Below are positions 8,201 through 16,219 of a stretch of DNA of 64,000 nt, piece by piece; the stretch's first letter is position 1, and each line of letters starts with the position of its first letter. A program made the position numbers and the translations under genes. The notes under the pieces were generated by a model, which saw only the letters and a list, made by a program, of their open reading frames with translations, was not told where the DNA came from and did no database searches. Source of the stretch: Limnobacter alexandrii. Its GTDB lineage: Bacteria > Pseudomonadota > Gammaproteobacteria > Burkholderiales > Burkholderiaceae_B. The stretch is taken from assembly GCF_005871185.1 (NCBI RefSeq), contig NZ_SWKN01000006.1, positions 434,001-498,000 of the forward strand. The letters are read 5' to 3'.

Positions 8201-10661
8201 CAGACGGCACGAGCTTCATCGCCTGTCAATTCACTATTATGAACGGCTGGTCAATCAACTAAGCTTTCGCCAGAGCAGCAATAATTTGGAAAAACTAGGG
8301 CGTGACCTGCAGGCTAAAATAAATCGCCTCGGAGTCAGTGGATCATCGCTTAACACCAAAAAAGACCTACTTTATTATTTCGCTGAAATTGAGCAATCCT
8401 ACCAACTATACGAATTACCCGGTTGTTTGTCCGCGATTGCCTCAGGCGACACCAAGCATCGCAGCTCAAATTATCTAAGCTTTCAACAACTCACTGATCC
8501 TGACACAGATCACGTGGCAAGTAACGCTCGACTAGCGCCCGCAACTAAGTATCTCTCGCATGAAGTTATAGCGACCGATGCGATTGCATATCCCGATCCC
8601 GGTAACAAAGACCCTAATCCATCCCAAGCGACCGCTACAAGCTCATTTGTTAGCGCTACAGGACTCGAAATTAAGGATAACTTTTCTGGGGGCACCCATG
8701 ACCAAGCCATCGAGGAGAGCTCCACCTCGGACACTTTAACTGACTTCCATGAACAAGGGCTATTGTGTAAATCTGTCGCAAGCCATATTGAAGCAATCAT
8801 GGATGACGCCCTTGGCGCGATGCTAAGACTAAGTACAGAAATTGCAGCGAGACCCTCTCTGTGTAAATCGGCACTTTTAAGCTATGCCAAAGATATAGAG
8901 AGTAGAAGACCCTCTGGACGAAAAAGTTTGGCTAAAAGCACCAAGCTCAATTACTACGGAAGAATTGGGAATCTTTTTAAAGAGACCAACCTCGAGCAGG
9001 AAATCGATGATGAACAACTCGATGAGGCAATTGAAACCATTAACGGCTACCTACTGGACAGACAACAGATCCTGCAATCTGCTAAAGACGATCTGCGTCA
9101 AATTAGGGACCTATTCTCCAAACTAGCAGAACTGAATCCTTTGATGTCCGTGAAGTTCGACAGTATTGGTGCGGTTTATAACCCAGCCACACATCTCTTT
9201 TCTCAGAAAGAACTAAATCTGATCTTTAAAAAAATTCAAGAAACCCAGCCCGAAGCGGTTCAAGCAATTTTTGTTCTTCTTCGTCGTTTTGGTCTGAGGA
9301 AAACTGAGTCTCTCTTTCTAAAGCCCGTCAATCTGCAGCTTCTAGATACTACCCCGCTGCTCAGGGTGGTGGGCGATTCTGTTTTTAGACCCAAATTTCC
9401 TGCTTCCAATCGCTATGTGTTATCTCAAACTAAAATTACAAGTGAGGAGAAAGGGATCCTTCAAAGAATAAAGCACCGAGCAATCACAGCGAAAGCAAGT
9501 TACCTTGGCGATTTGATTCAGTCCTCTGCGCGCGAGATTAGTTTGCGTCTAAACCAAATCATTCGAAATGTTACTTTCAGAGGGAGTATTCACACCCTGC
9601 GACATACCTTTGCTGACGAGCTGACATATGGACTTTTTGAGAGTGCAATTTGCTGCAATCCTGACAATCCGTTAACCGGCGAAAGATTGATTCATACAAC
9701 ACCCGAAAACGTGAATCGCAAAACACTATTTGTCGCGAGCAGAATTCTCGGGCATGCAGGAACAACCACGCTACTAGAAACCTATTCACATCGCGGGTTT
9801 GAGGTTATCGACTCCTTGTACAACAGTCAATTTTGTGAAGGCGCGCTCGGGAACACTGATACTCAAAGCGAAAGTTTCGCCTTCTCATTGGCTTCAAGAT
9901 ACGGCCTTAAAGGTTCAGCTCATCAACTCGATGAGTCAATAAATCTGCGTACTTTTAACGTCAAAGACTACATTCTCGGATCACTTGATTACCTCAACCA
10001 ATCTAGCAATACGATAAATCCTTGTTCCACTGCCAACCCGAAAATCGCAAGCCGGCTCTATCATCTTGAAAATATATTTAGATCATTTCCGCCTAACCTA
10101 CGCCCTGCCCGCTTCGCTCACACGAAAACGAACGGCATTTTCCTGAGCCGAGCCTTCTACGAACGCCTTGAAAAACAATTACCTGATAATGCAGATACTG
10201 CTGACTTGATTCACCGAGTGCAGGCAACACCTGCAAAAACATCAGAAATATTGGCTCTTAAACGAATTCCATTTGAACTCAACTCTAACTTTGATCCACT
10301 CGGTAACTTCACTGAGGATGCTCATTATGTGATCCGCGAATCGATGAAAGAAAAGGATCTTGTGAATCTCATCCACATTTTAGACCTGCTTCAGTTCCTC
10401 GGATTCGACTCCAAAGATTTGTTCTTTTGGTCAAATTCTTACAGTCAAAAATGCGATATTCGGAATGTCTTGACAGATCTTGGACTGAGCACTCGATTCA
10501 GCTTATCAGTTGGTCCTGTGCGTCAAACAGTCAAGTTCAATATTGATCTAGAGACAGTGTGGGTCATTGGTGTCAAACGTCAAAAGAAAGACGTGCCTTT
10601 TTCGAATACCGAATTTTTCTGGATTGGATTGATTGTACATCTGTTAGCAGGAGGCTACTAA
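5226..10661 (+). CDS. Giant protein with two tyrosine-recombinase-like domains
   Basis: An 1811-aa protein. The C-terminal recombinase domain (about residues 1220-1540) has a full catalytic set: R1358 (FGLRKTES), H1456-x-x-R1459 (HTLRHTF), H1510 (ILGH) and Y1520 (ETYSH), preceded by a core-binding-like helical region. A second, more diverged domain lies at about 560-800: R612 (TTGGRPVKD), R731 (NFLRHF, with N728 replacing the usual His), H752 (LLGH) and Y760 (VYGAS). The first 550 residues and the last 250 match nothing I know. Known tyrosine recombinases are 300-500 aa, so the size and tandem layout are exceptional. GC is lower than in the backbone. The start ATG overlaps the previous stop, and its TAA abuts the next ATG. 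It may move DNA or act as a defence or regulatory recombinase. Confidence 0.8.
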   Translation: MKNIPNWNPNLIQDCGQFEDALAAVTDKIDLPAHFVTNLRRSWAIGEDLRLHNGLRNHKVESEITIPFAGGGFLHYCLGWLCTTHYRETLQAWSHQDDFYRNLHHLIHIIRSYDAYGACDQQLQTINTKRPIFRAQQISRGEYPIVELLFQSWQQHPNFGYTQTALLILKQLFECYCFTHGSVIFRMPHLKFLNEIRQTFAPVNENQNRDFLIHLFQRFDKPSKSEKVFKEKLETELRLSRSTTVLPNDNETKYQRNIQKSFLNFFSPSEKPVLYFGPDSLSGIQSLKLNRYKINDDDGKEVRRLKALFKQNFSNAQPDDHTGSNIDGHTKGQQNNNQDAPELEAKAIGQVLLDFNLSTYFPTNPHLPLQAEHISAYATLEAGNTSEITNDTLADVLIWIGYQIGANLEGALALRVHHLPEPEFGFMEDFSAIWRLRPSLQHIGKTTFLHSALLPSERIERRSLPTKLQNFLKDQWNIQTHESLYDLAIDRKFDPEKIDQVKVHFGFESNAWLQSSRRLMLLAQGHPESAAMLIQKNARSELPSKCAYYSVIHKEKNVAGSPYAFDLEKFRADVAIMVSQLKHAINSKSLCMSWNAWVTYLIFRIYLTTGGRPVKDAYCDLDLFTDTFDLTIVDDKDVLLREPRRVVPLCKSLADEIGISYRNALKRLANLLRTNTPKLSKQIESLLVTPSLSNTQGIPFFFFLTENGIEGISADITLLENFDTLQANFLRHFVSNHCEITDRDIVDGLLGHENDKIPVYGASSLRTMNKDHQRVRDFADRILKFLNISESIDFEFSSKDVDVWGQSIPKRFGLQLRRTEHKALHKSVSARAYQDAESIIEGLRPEQKAQDRIDKALKQAQLELSNRIHFDIYFYKFTRFLRKLAPGLDMKFFSRVGRTVNERVPIDFCRKYSEYRASHPGIMEILQSNTQAKQKVNLEFLFALSLIKLNGITCKIAIQQVLKGNYLLGTVSDKTFIDIHFVDTQPHPLTPVRRHELHRLSIHYYERLVNQLSFRQSSNNLEKLGRDLQAKINRLGVSGSSLNTKKDLLYYFAEIEQSYQLYELPGCLSAIASGDTKHRSSNYLSFQQLTDPDTDHVASNARLAPATKYLSHEVIATDAIAYPDPGNKDPNPSQATATSSFVSATGLEIKDNFSGGTHDQAIEESSTSDTLTDFHEQGLLCKSVASHIEAIMDDALGAMLRLSTEIAARPSLCKSALLSYAKDIESRRPSGRKSLAKSTKLNYYGRIGNLFKETNLEQEIDDEQLDEAIETINGYLLDRQQILQSAKDDLRQIRDLFSKLAELNPLMSVKFDSIGAVYNPATHLFSQKELNLIFKKIQETQPEAVQAIFVLLRRFGLRKTESLFLKPVNLQLLDTTPLLRVVGDSVFRPKFPASNRYVLSQTKITSEEKGILQRIKHRAITAKASYLGDLIQSSAREISLRLNQIIRNVTFRGSIHTLRHTFADELTYGLFESAICCNPDNPLTGERLIHTTPENVNRKTLFVASRILGHAGTTTLLETYSHRGFEVIDSLYNSQFCEGALGNTDTQSESFAFSLASRYGLKGSAHQLDESINLRTFNVKDYILGSLDYLNQSSNTINPCSTANPKIASRLYHLENIFRSFPPNLRPARFAHTKTNGIFLSRAFYERLEKQLPDNADTADLIHRVQATPAKTSEILALKRIPFELNSNFDPLGNFTEDAHYVIRESMKEKDLVNLIHILDLLQFLGFDSKDLFFWSNSYSQKCDIRNVLTDLGLSTRFSLSVGPVRQTVKFNIDLETVWVIGVKRQKKDVPFSNTEFFWIGLIVHLLAGGY

Positions 10662-11585
10662 ATGACTTTCTATGTAGTTCATAAACTTAAGGTGAAAAAT
10701 CCGCAATCACTAACAGAGGGCCAGGTATCTGAAAGTGCTAGATTATTCAAAACTACAAAAGCAAATCTTTTCCACAGAATTGCAGCCACTTACAGAGATC
10801 AAATTGATAGGTCAATTGAAGTCGGCGACTTGGTTAGTGACTCAGAAAGTGAACTCCGTTATTGGCAACTCGTCTTTGACATTTCATCGACAAAAGAAAA
10901 TGAGGAAGCAATTTTCGAACGGCTGGATTGGATTGATAATCACATCGTCGATATCGTATCAAGCCTGCAAGGTGTCGTGTTCGAACCGAAGCTCAATAGC
11001 ATTCACCGTGTAGGTAAGGACGACAACTCTAAACTTGATCATTTAGCCAAGGAACTAATCACACAGCAGGTTCACGAATTTGTTGTCGAACGTCTTGTCG
11101 AACACAACCAAATCAAGCTGACTAAGTTTTCTGGCTTGGGCCCAAACTCCGACGTTACAATACACCTCGCAGAACAAGTTAGCGGACTCCAGGACACGAC
11201 TCGCATTTATAAATTTAAAGGTCGAATCACAAGTTATGATATGAGTCAAAAAACAATCAAGGCATTGCGTAGTGAATCTTCAGATTATCAATCCAAAGAA
11301 CAGGAACAGCCACTAGATATCAAATTTAACAAAGATGTTGGCCCTGACGATTTATCAGATGAGCGAATGGAAACAACTCGTTCTGGAACTAATCTACAGG
11401 CAATGCGAAAACCGCGCGAAGAGACTTTTTACATTAATCCAAGTGACTTCGTGAATGTCGATCATCAGGCCAAATACATGCCGTGGGAAAGAAGATTTAA
11501 TATGGAAATCGAGTTCCACTATCAGATGCTGGAAAGTCGCAAACAGATATGCCTCAGAATGGACGATGCCTATATGGGCCTGTAA
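10662..11585 (+). CDS. Unrecognised protein, last gene of the tandem-recombinase operon
   Basis: A 307-aa protein without a family I recognise. Its ATG follows the TAA of the giant recombinase directly (TAAATG), so it is surely co-translated with it. It has no signal peptide or membrane span. The N-terminal two-thirds are predicted mixed alpha/beta with long charged helices (about residues 60-140), followed by a low-complexity acidic stretch (about 205-245) and a C-terminal block FYINPSDFVNVDHQAKYMPW. Constant association with the recombinase suggests a partner or accessory factor, which is inference only. No clear terminator is seen in 11586-11669. Confidence 0.75.
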   Translation: MTFYVVHKLKVKNPQSLTEGQVSESARLFKTTKANLFHRIAATYRDQIDRSIEVGDLVSDSESELRYWQLVFDISSTKENEEAIFERLDWIDNHIVDIVSSLQGVVFEPKLNSIHRVGKDDNSKLDHLAKELITQQVHEFVVERLVEHNQIKLTKFSGLGPNSDVTIHLAEQVSGLQDTTRIYKFKGRITSYDMSQKTIKALRSESSDYQSKEQEQPLDIKFNKDVGPDDLSDERMETTRSGTNLQAMRKPREETFYINPSDFVNVDHQAKYMPWERRFNMEIEFHYQMLESRKQICLRMDDAYMGL

Positions 11586-11669
11586 ATAAATTTGTGTAAG
11601 TGCATTCGGCCAATTAACCTCTTTCGAGGAAATGGACGAATTCACCAGAATACGCACTTGTGGTGATGT

Positions 11670-11870
11670 CTAAAATCGCCAATTGTATTTATGGCTGCGC
11701 ATAAGACTAGCCATACCCGCTGGCATGTGTACGAACATATTGGTTTTATCGCTAGGCCCTGCCTCGAATACCAATACCGTGAACTTGCCATTTTCGCTCA
11801 ACCTATTGGCCAAAACACTTCCGGAGGAGCCAGCTCCCACGCCTATAAAATCATATTGGGCTTGACTGTC
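11670..11870 (-). pseudogene. Truncated GMC oxidoreductase N-terminus
   Basis: The frame encodes only the FAD-binding beginning of a GMC-family alcohol dehydrogenase: YDFIGVGAGSSGSVLANRLS, then EAGPSD and MPAGMASLMRSHKYNWRF, where it stops at TAG. A full gene would need about 480 more residues (compare the intact GMC gene at 21479-23149). The open frame runs upstream to 11960 and overlaps the end of the hydrolase gene, but similarity begins only near 11858. The break lies 85 bp from the end of the four-gene recombinase operon, so it may mark where that module or a deletion joined the alkane cluster. Confidence 0.75.
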
Positions 11871-11913
11871 CACTAATTTGCTCCTCACAACTGCAATTTG
11901 ATCAATCTCTGAA

Positions 11914-12825
11914 TTAGTTCCGCCTGCATTCTGGCAACATGATTTTAAGCATCGCATCACGAACTAGCTCAGTTTGTTCCATAGGCAAAAAATGCGTAGT
12001 TCCAGCCAGAACCCTCACTTCGGCTGAGGGCAATATCTTTCCAAGACGTCTTTGCGCTAATGATGAGAAAGTTGAAGCGCGCTCCGCAGCTATTGCAACA
12101 ACAGGACACTTCAACTGACGAATGCCAGGCCACGGGTTATGCTCGGTTTGAGCGAATGTGGAGCTCTCCCACAACGGCGAGCATGCAAGACGAAGACGAT
12201 CTCCATCCTGTATAAAGGCATGTTGGACATAAGCCTCTAACCAAGACTCGGGCCAAGTCTTGAAGCCACCTCGACCACGATAGTTTTCCAGAGCTGAGAC
12301 ATAAGAATCGAACACATTCCGTCGGCGTGCGGCTCCAGCGGCCAACGACAACCGGTGTGATCGACGCAACAGCTTGGACAACCACAACATTCGGCTTTGC
12401 CATGAATCCATTATCACCGGCTCTAAAAGTATCAATCCCAACACTTTGTCTGGCTGGCGAGCAGCCGCCATAATGCTTGATGTAGCACCGATTGAATGAC
12501 CTCCAAGCCAAACTGGTTCATCCAACTTTGCCAACAACGCGGTTAGATCTTGATAGTAGGTCTCCCAACCGCGAAATGTAGAAGCAACGGCTGCATCAGA
12601 ACTTGCTCCATGTCCACGCATATCCCAAGCTATGATGTTGCACTCAACGGACAGTTCATCAAGAAGTGGCTTATAAAGACGACCATGGAAACCAGTCGCG
12701 TGTGCCCAGTGAAGCATGGGGCGTCCGTCAGACTGAGGCCACCGCCACAAGGTAATCTCTCGACCATCAGCGGCGAGAAATCCGTCTCGTTCGACAGAAC
12801 ATGATTTATTTGTTACCAATACCAT
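11914..12825 (-). CDS. Alpha/beta hydrolase
   Basis: A 303-aa alpha/beta-hydrolase-fold enzyme. It shows the oxyanion-hole strand WAHATGFHG, the DMRGHGAS turn, the nucleophile elbow GHSIG, and a C-terminal catalytic His in GTTHFLPMEQ. The start is taken as ATG at 12825, which overlaps the end of the thioesterase gene by 20 bp; longer versions lie deep inside that gene. The substrate is unknown; esters or lactones from oxidised hydrocarbons would suit the surrounding cluster. It is the third gene of a minus-strand run (13779 to 11914) that is divergent from a TetR gene. Confidence 0.82.
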   Translation of the reverse strand: MVLVTNKSCSVERDGFLAADGREITLWRWPQSDGRPMLHWAHATGFHGRLYKPLLDELSVECNIIAWDMRGHGASSDAAVASTFRGWETYYQDLTALLAKLDEPVWLGGHSIGATSSIMAAARQPDKVLGLILLEPVIMDSWQSRMLWLSKLLRRSHRLSLAAGAARRRNVFDSYVSALENYRGRGGFKTWPESWLEAYVQHAFIQDGDRLRLACSPLWESSTFAQTEHNPWPGIRQLKCPVVAIAAERASTFSSLAQRRLGKILPSAEVRVLAGTTHFLPMEQTELVRDAMLKIMLPECRRN

Positions 12826-13297
12826 CTTGATTCTTCCCGGAAGTAGAGAACAGCAACTGAACAACTCCGTTTGCGATCGGTGCAGTCCTTTCACTCTGCC
12901 AACAGCTCACCCTCACCAAACTGGTACGCCGACCTTGACGCACAATCTCCGCGTTCGCGAAAGTAATTTGCGCCGTGGCTGAGCGAAGGTAGTGGATGTT
13001 GCTTCCCAGAATACGGGGGCTGCGTAGTTGCGTATCTTCTCTTTGGGCAGCGATACGCGCTGTAATCTCAATCAAGGCTCCGATTACACCGCCGTGTAGT
13101 GCTGGCAACATGAAATTACCAATAAAAGCGTCACGGTAAGGCAGTTGAACAAATATCGCCTCATTGTGTTGTTGAACCTCGAGTCCTAAATGCCGTGAGT
13201 ATGGAATACTATCAAGTAAGGTCTGCCAAGCGTCATACTCGCTCTTTCCATCAAATGGGGTGGGACGAGGATGAGCAGGATCGACAGTACGACTCAT
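12806..13297 (-). CDS. PaaI-type hotdog thioesterase (1)
   Basis: A 163-aa hotdog-fold thioesterase. LPALHGGVIGALIEITARIA is the catalytic helix with the HGG turn used by PaaI-family acyl-CoA thioesterases, and SNIHYLRSAT plus the C-terminal GVVQLLFST are the usual strands. The ATG overlaps the stop of the upstream thioesterase gene (ATGA, 13294-13297), so the pair is translationally coupled. A tandem of two diverged hotdog proteins suggests they form a heteromer or handle different acyl-CoA lengths. Both lie beside the alkane genes, where fatty acyl-CoA is an expected product. Confidence 0.82.
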   Translation of the reverse strand: MSRTVDPAHPRPTPFDGKSEYDAWQTLLDSIPYSRHLGLEVQQHNEAIFVQLPYRDAFIGNFMLPALHGGVIGALIEITARIAAQREDTQLRSPRILGSNIHYLRSATAQITFANAEIVRQGRRTSLVRVSCWQSERTAPIANGVVQLLFSTSGKNQDGIGNK

Positions 13298-13779
13298 GCT
13301 CTTCCCCTTGAAGCCTCAGCCACTTGGAAGCGTTGGCCTTGGGTATTTCTTATAAATGTGGCACTACCTGTTGCTAGCGGCACATCATCACCTTCACAGA
13401 AGATTTCACAATAGATGAAGGCTACGTCGTCCATAAGATGGCGACAAGTGGCCACCGCCAACAATGAATGACTATCAACAGCGGGTCTTAGGTAATCCAT
13501 ATGCAAACTCAACGTAGCTATAGGAGTTAGCTCCTGTGCCTCAGCGAATACCGCAAGACCGCTGGCCGAGTCAGCTAGTGAATACAAAATACTCGTGCTT
13601 ACTTCCCTTTTTTCGGAATCGGCGAACATCCATGCCTGTGGGGTTAGACGCATACACACCTTACTGCCATTCACAAAGACTACCTGCATACCTAGATCGC
13701 TGTTGTGAGGGACCTGCTCGGTAAAACGCCGCGCAGTCTCTACGGCACCACATTGGTGAACTTTGTTTGGCTCAGTCAT
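13294..13779 (-). CDS. PaaI-type hotdog thioesterase (2)
   Basis: A 161-aa hotdog-fold protein. It has the DSASGLAVFA helix and the strand TLSLHMDYLRPA followed by GSATFIRNTQG, as in PaaI-like thioesterases. The usual HGG of the active turn is replaced by a different sequence (SILYSLADSAS), so catalysis may depend on other residues or on its coupled partner. ATG at 13779 is preferred; ATG at 13815 is possible, and neither has a strong ribosome site. It is the first gene of the minus-strand run facing the TetR gene. Confidence 0.75.
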   Translation of the reverse strand: MTEPNKVHQCGAVETARRFTEQVPHNSDLGMQVVFVNGSKVCMRLTPQAWMFADSEKREVSTSILYSLADSASGLAVFAEAQELTPIATLSLHMDYLRPAVDSHSLLAVATCRHLMDDVAFIYCEIFCEGDDVPLATGSATFIRNTQGQRFQVAEASRGRA

Positions 13780-13881
13780 CAGATTTGATCGCTCATTAAC
13801 ATTTGGGATTGGCATAAAAAAGACCAAAAGCAATTATTGCCATTGATAGTAATCGCCTAAAAGTTTACACACATCTTAATT

Positions 13882-13897
13882 TTGGTTGGTGAACCAA
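13882..13897. promoter_or_regulatory. TTGGTT-GGTG-AACCAA palindrome between thioesterase and TetR genes
   Basis: A perfect 6-bp inverted repeat with a 4-bp centre in the 250-bp divergent region. The position and symmetry suit an operator of the adjacent TetR-family regulator controlling both directions. Binding is inferred. Confidence 0.45.
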
Positions 13898-14025
13898 CTA
13901 AAGTCAAGAATATGTTCAAGCGGAAGGGCAACGACTTACACAATGGAATATTATTTGTGTGTAGATTCGGTCCATTTTGACAATGATGAGAAATACAATG
14001 TCCCCACTTAGGAGATGTACAAACT

Positions 14026-14682
14026 ATGGTTCAAAAACCGCCCATACCCGATAGTAAACTGGATGATCAGGGCAATGTTTTGTCAAATGCAGCACGACTT
14101 TTTCGCGAAAAGGGATTTGAGAAAACCTCACTTAAGGAAATCGCTGAAGCTTGCAATATGCTGCCAGGCAGCCTTTATTATCGATACAACACCAAGGAGG
14201 CACTTCTTGTTGAACTGATGCGCCGTGGAATTTACCTGGTAACAGAAGAGGTAGAATTGGCCTATGCCAGTTCGAATGACCCAGTCGAGAAGTTGCGTCT
14301 TTGCATCAATGCACATCTTCGAGCTCTGCTGGGTGATTCCGACATGGTCTATGTGCTGCTGTTTGAATGGCGAGCCTTGAGTCCAGAGGCACGGAAGGAA
14401 ATCATAAAACTGCGTGACCAGTACGAGTCTCTTTGGATAGATATTCTCGAAACAATGATCAGCCAGAGAGTTATTCAGAAAGACGTGGATAGTCGTCTTC
14501 TTCGACTGATTGGCCTTGGTGCCCTCAACTGGGTTGCAACATGGTTTGATCCAAATGGCTCCCATACACCGAACGACATTGGCAATTTCGTCTGGCAAGC
14601 TATTATCAAAGGTTTGATCAATCAAAATGCTCAGGGCGAACACTTGCACCGGTTAAAGCAGCTCAATCAACCGTTGATTTAG
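14026..14682 (+). CDS. TetR/AcrR-family regulator
   Basis: A 218-aa TetR regulator. The N-terminal HTH is clear: AARLFREKGFEKTSLKEIAE, then ACNMLPGSLYYRYNTKEALL, which matches the family's GxxxxxLYxxFxxKexLl recognition helix. The C-terminal ligand domain (about residues 75-200) is helical and rather large in aromatic residues, similar to regulators that sense fatty acyl compounds, but the ligand is unknown. ATG at 14026 follows an AGGAG. It is divergent from the thioesterase/hydrolase run and most likely represses it through the palindrome at 13882. Confidence 0.88.
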   Translation: MVQKPPIPDSKLDDQGNVLSNAARLFREKGFEKTSLKEIAEACNMLPGSLYYRYNTKEALLVELMRRGIYLVTEEVELAYASSNDPVEKLRLCINAHLRALLGDSDMVYVLLFEWRALSPEARKEIIKLRDQYESLWIDILETMISQRVIQKDVDSRLLRLIGLGALNWVATWFDPNGSHTPNDIGNFVWQAIIKGLINQNAQGEHLHRLKQLNQPLI

Positions 14683-14690
14683 ATCATAAA

Positions 14691-15749
14691 TCAACTAAAT
14701 TGCATAGCCTGAGGTTTGGTATTTAGCCTGAACGTCTCTGGCGGTTGGTCAAACCAGCGCTTAAAAGCACGCCTGAAGTTGGCACTATCATGATAGTTCA
14801 TCAACACAGCGATGTTCTCAATGGATAACCTGCTGTCGCACAGGTAGCTTGCAGCCTGTTGAGACATAATCTCATCTCGGATTTGCCGGAATCCGGTGTT
14901 TTCCTCTTTGAGTTTACGTGCCATGGTGCGCTTGCTCATGAATAGAGAAGCTGCCGCTTCATCTTCATTAAGGGTTCCGGGCGGACGGGACAACATCATC
15001 TTTTTAATTCTCGTCTGATAGCTAGGTTTGTGAGTCTGAAGTTGCGCGAGCATGGATTCACACTGCTGCAGAGCAAAGCGATAGCTTTCATGATTGGCAG
15101 AGGCGTTCGGCTCCAGACACAACGCCATCGGCAACCTGAGTTTTAAATGATCGCAATTAAAGAGAATCTGCCCCGACAAATAGTCGGAGTACAGCGCATG
15201 GTACTCGGGTGCCTGATGGGGGAAAAATATTTCAGCCTCATTTAGAGGTCGACCAATAATGAATTCACCAAACTCCAGAAGAACTTTAATTATCGTATCT
15301 GCCATGCAACGCTGTATGTCAGCATCAAGCGACATCCGAAAATGCAGTGTGCATTCGAGGTGAGTTTCAACTTGCTGCAAATTTAATTCAATGACGCTTA
15401 CCCGCGTTGGCAGAAATATATGTATAGCCTGTAGCGCACTGAGTAAATTTGGGCTGCTTGAAGCGGCAAACCCCATAGCACCATGCGTCGCCGGCGTGAG
15501 GCGCTTGCCCAACATTAAACCAAATTCGGGCTGGCCAGACAACACCAACGCATTTCGCAAAATCAGAACTTGTTGAGTTGCCGAGAGCAAGCCATCCTCC
15601 CTCAGAAACTGTCTAACTCCGAGTCCCGTTCCACGTAACAGAACTGGTAGCTGTCTAGCCGTCAGATCCAGCTCACGGGCAATAAGTCGTGAGTAATTTG
15701 ATGGGATATCGGCTGTAAGGTTTTGGGAAATATTCGCTTGCCGCGTCAT
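14691..15749 (-). CDS. AraC-family regulator beside the CYP153 operon
   Basis: A 352-aa activator with an N-terminal Arabinose_bd (AraC_binding_2-like) ligand domain (about residues 15-210) and a C-terminal double HTH. The HTH blocks are AAASLFMSKRTMARKLKEEN and IENIAVLMNYHDSANFRRAF. This architecture is frequent next to CYP153 and AlkB genes. ATG at 15749 is chosen because AGGTGG lies five bases upstream; a GTG at 15758 is the longer option. It is divergent from the ferredoxin-CYP153 operon, and paired GAAATGACC repeats lie in between. Confidence 0.88.
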   Translation of the reverse strand: MTRQANISQNLTADIPSNYSRLIARELDLTARQLPVLLRGTGLGVRQFLREDGLLSATQQVLILRNALVLSGQPEFGLMLGKRLTPATHGAMGFAASSSPNLLSALQAIHIFLPTRVSVIELNLQQVETHLECTLHFRMSLDADIQRCMADTIIKVLLEFGEFIIGRPLNEAEIFFPHQAPEYHALYSDYLSGQILFNCDHLKLRLPMALCLEPNASANHESYRFALQQCESMLAQLQTHKPSYQTRIKKMMLSRPPGTLNEDEAAASLFMSKRTMARKLKEENTGFRQIRDEIMSQQAASYLCDSRLSIENIAVLMNYHDSANFRRAFKRWFDQPPETFRLNTKPQAMQFS

Positions 15750-15789
15750 CAGCGCCACCTATCAAGGATGAGAATAACTGCATTGTCTT

Positions 15790-15864
15790 GAAATGACCCG
15801 GTGCCGTCAAGAAATGACCTCGCCGTTGTGTTGACGGCAATTTACTATCACTAGCGATGATAGT
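15790..15864. promoter_or_regulatory. AraC-type operator and inverted repeats before the CYP153 operon
   Basis: Three features are packed into 75 bp. GAAATGACC occurs at 15790-15798 and again at 15811-15819, exactly 21 bp apart, as expected for tandem AraC half-sites on one face of the helix. TGCCGTCAA (15802-15810) pairs with TTGACGGCA (15831-15839). ACTATCA (15844-15850) pairs with TGATAGT (15858-15864) close to the ferredoxin start. A similar AAAATGACCCC appears at 19096-19106 before the alkB fusion. Confidence 0.6.
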
Positions 15865-15883
15865 TACTAGTAGGAGAAACGCA

Positions 15884-16204
15884 GTGGGCAAAATCATTTT
15901 TATTGAGCATAACAATACAACTCACGTTATCGAATTCAAGGCTGGATCATCATTGATGCAAATCGCAGTCGATAACGCCATTCCAGGAATCGATGGGGAC
16001 TGTGGCGGGGAATGCGCCTGTGGCACTTGTCACATCATAGTCGCAGATGAATGGTTCGAAAAGATCGGTTCATTCGGTGATGGGGAAGAGCAGATGCTAT
16101 CGATGACGCCAGAGCGGGCAAAAACCTCACGTTTGGGCTGCCAAGTTAAAACCACTGAAGCGATGGACGGCATGACCGTTCGACTCCCAGAATTTCAGAT
16201 GTAA
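15884..16204 (+). CDS. [2Fe-2S] ferredoxin of the CYP153 system
   Basis: A 106-aa putidaredoxin-type ferredoxin. The cluster motif is DCGGECACGTCH (Cys spacing C-x5-C-x2-C) with the fourth Cys in RLGCQV. It passes electrons from the reductase encoded at 17765 to the P450 encoded 15 bp downstream. The GTG at 15884 is chosen as start because AGGAG lies eight bases before it; an upstream ATG at 15857 would place that ribosome site inside the gene. Confidence 0.92.
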   Translation: MGKIIFIEHNNTTHVIEFKAGSSLMQIAVDNAIPGIDGDCGGECACGTCHIIVADEWFEKIGSFGDGEEQMLSMTPERAKTSRLGCQVKTTEAMDGMTVRLPEFQM

Positions 16205-16219
16205 ATATCGGAGAGCCCC

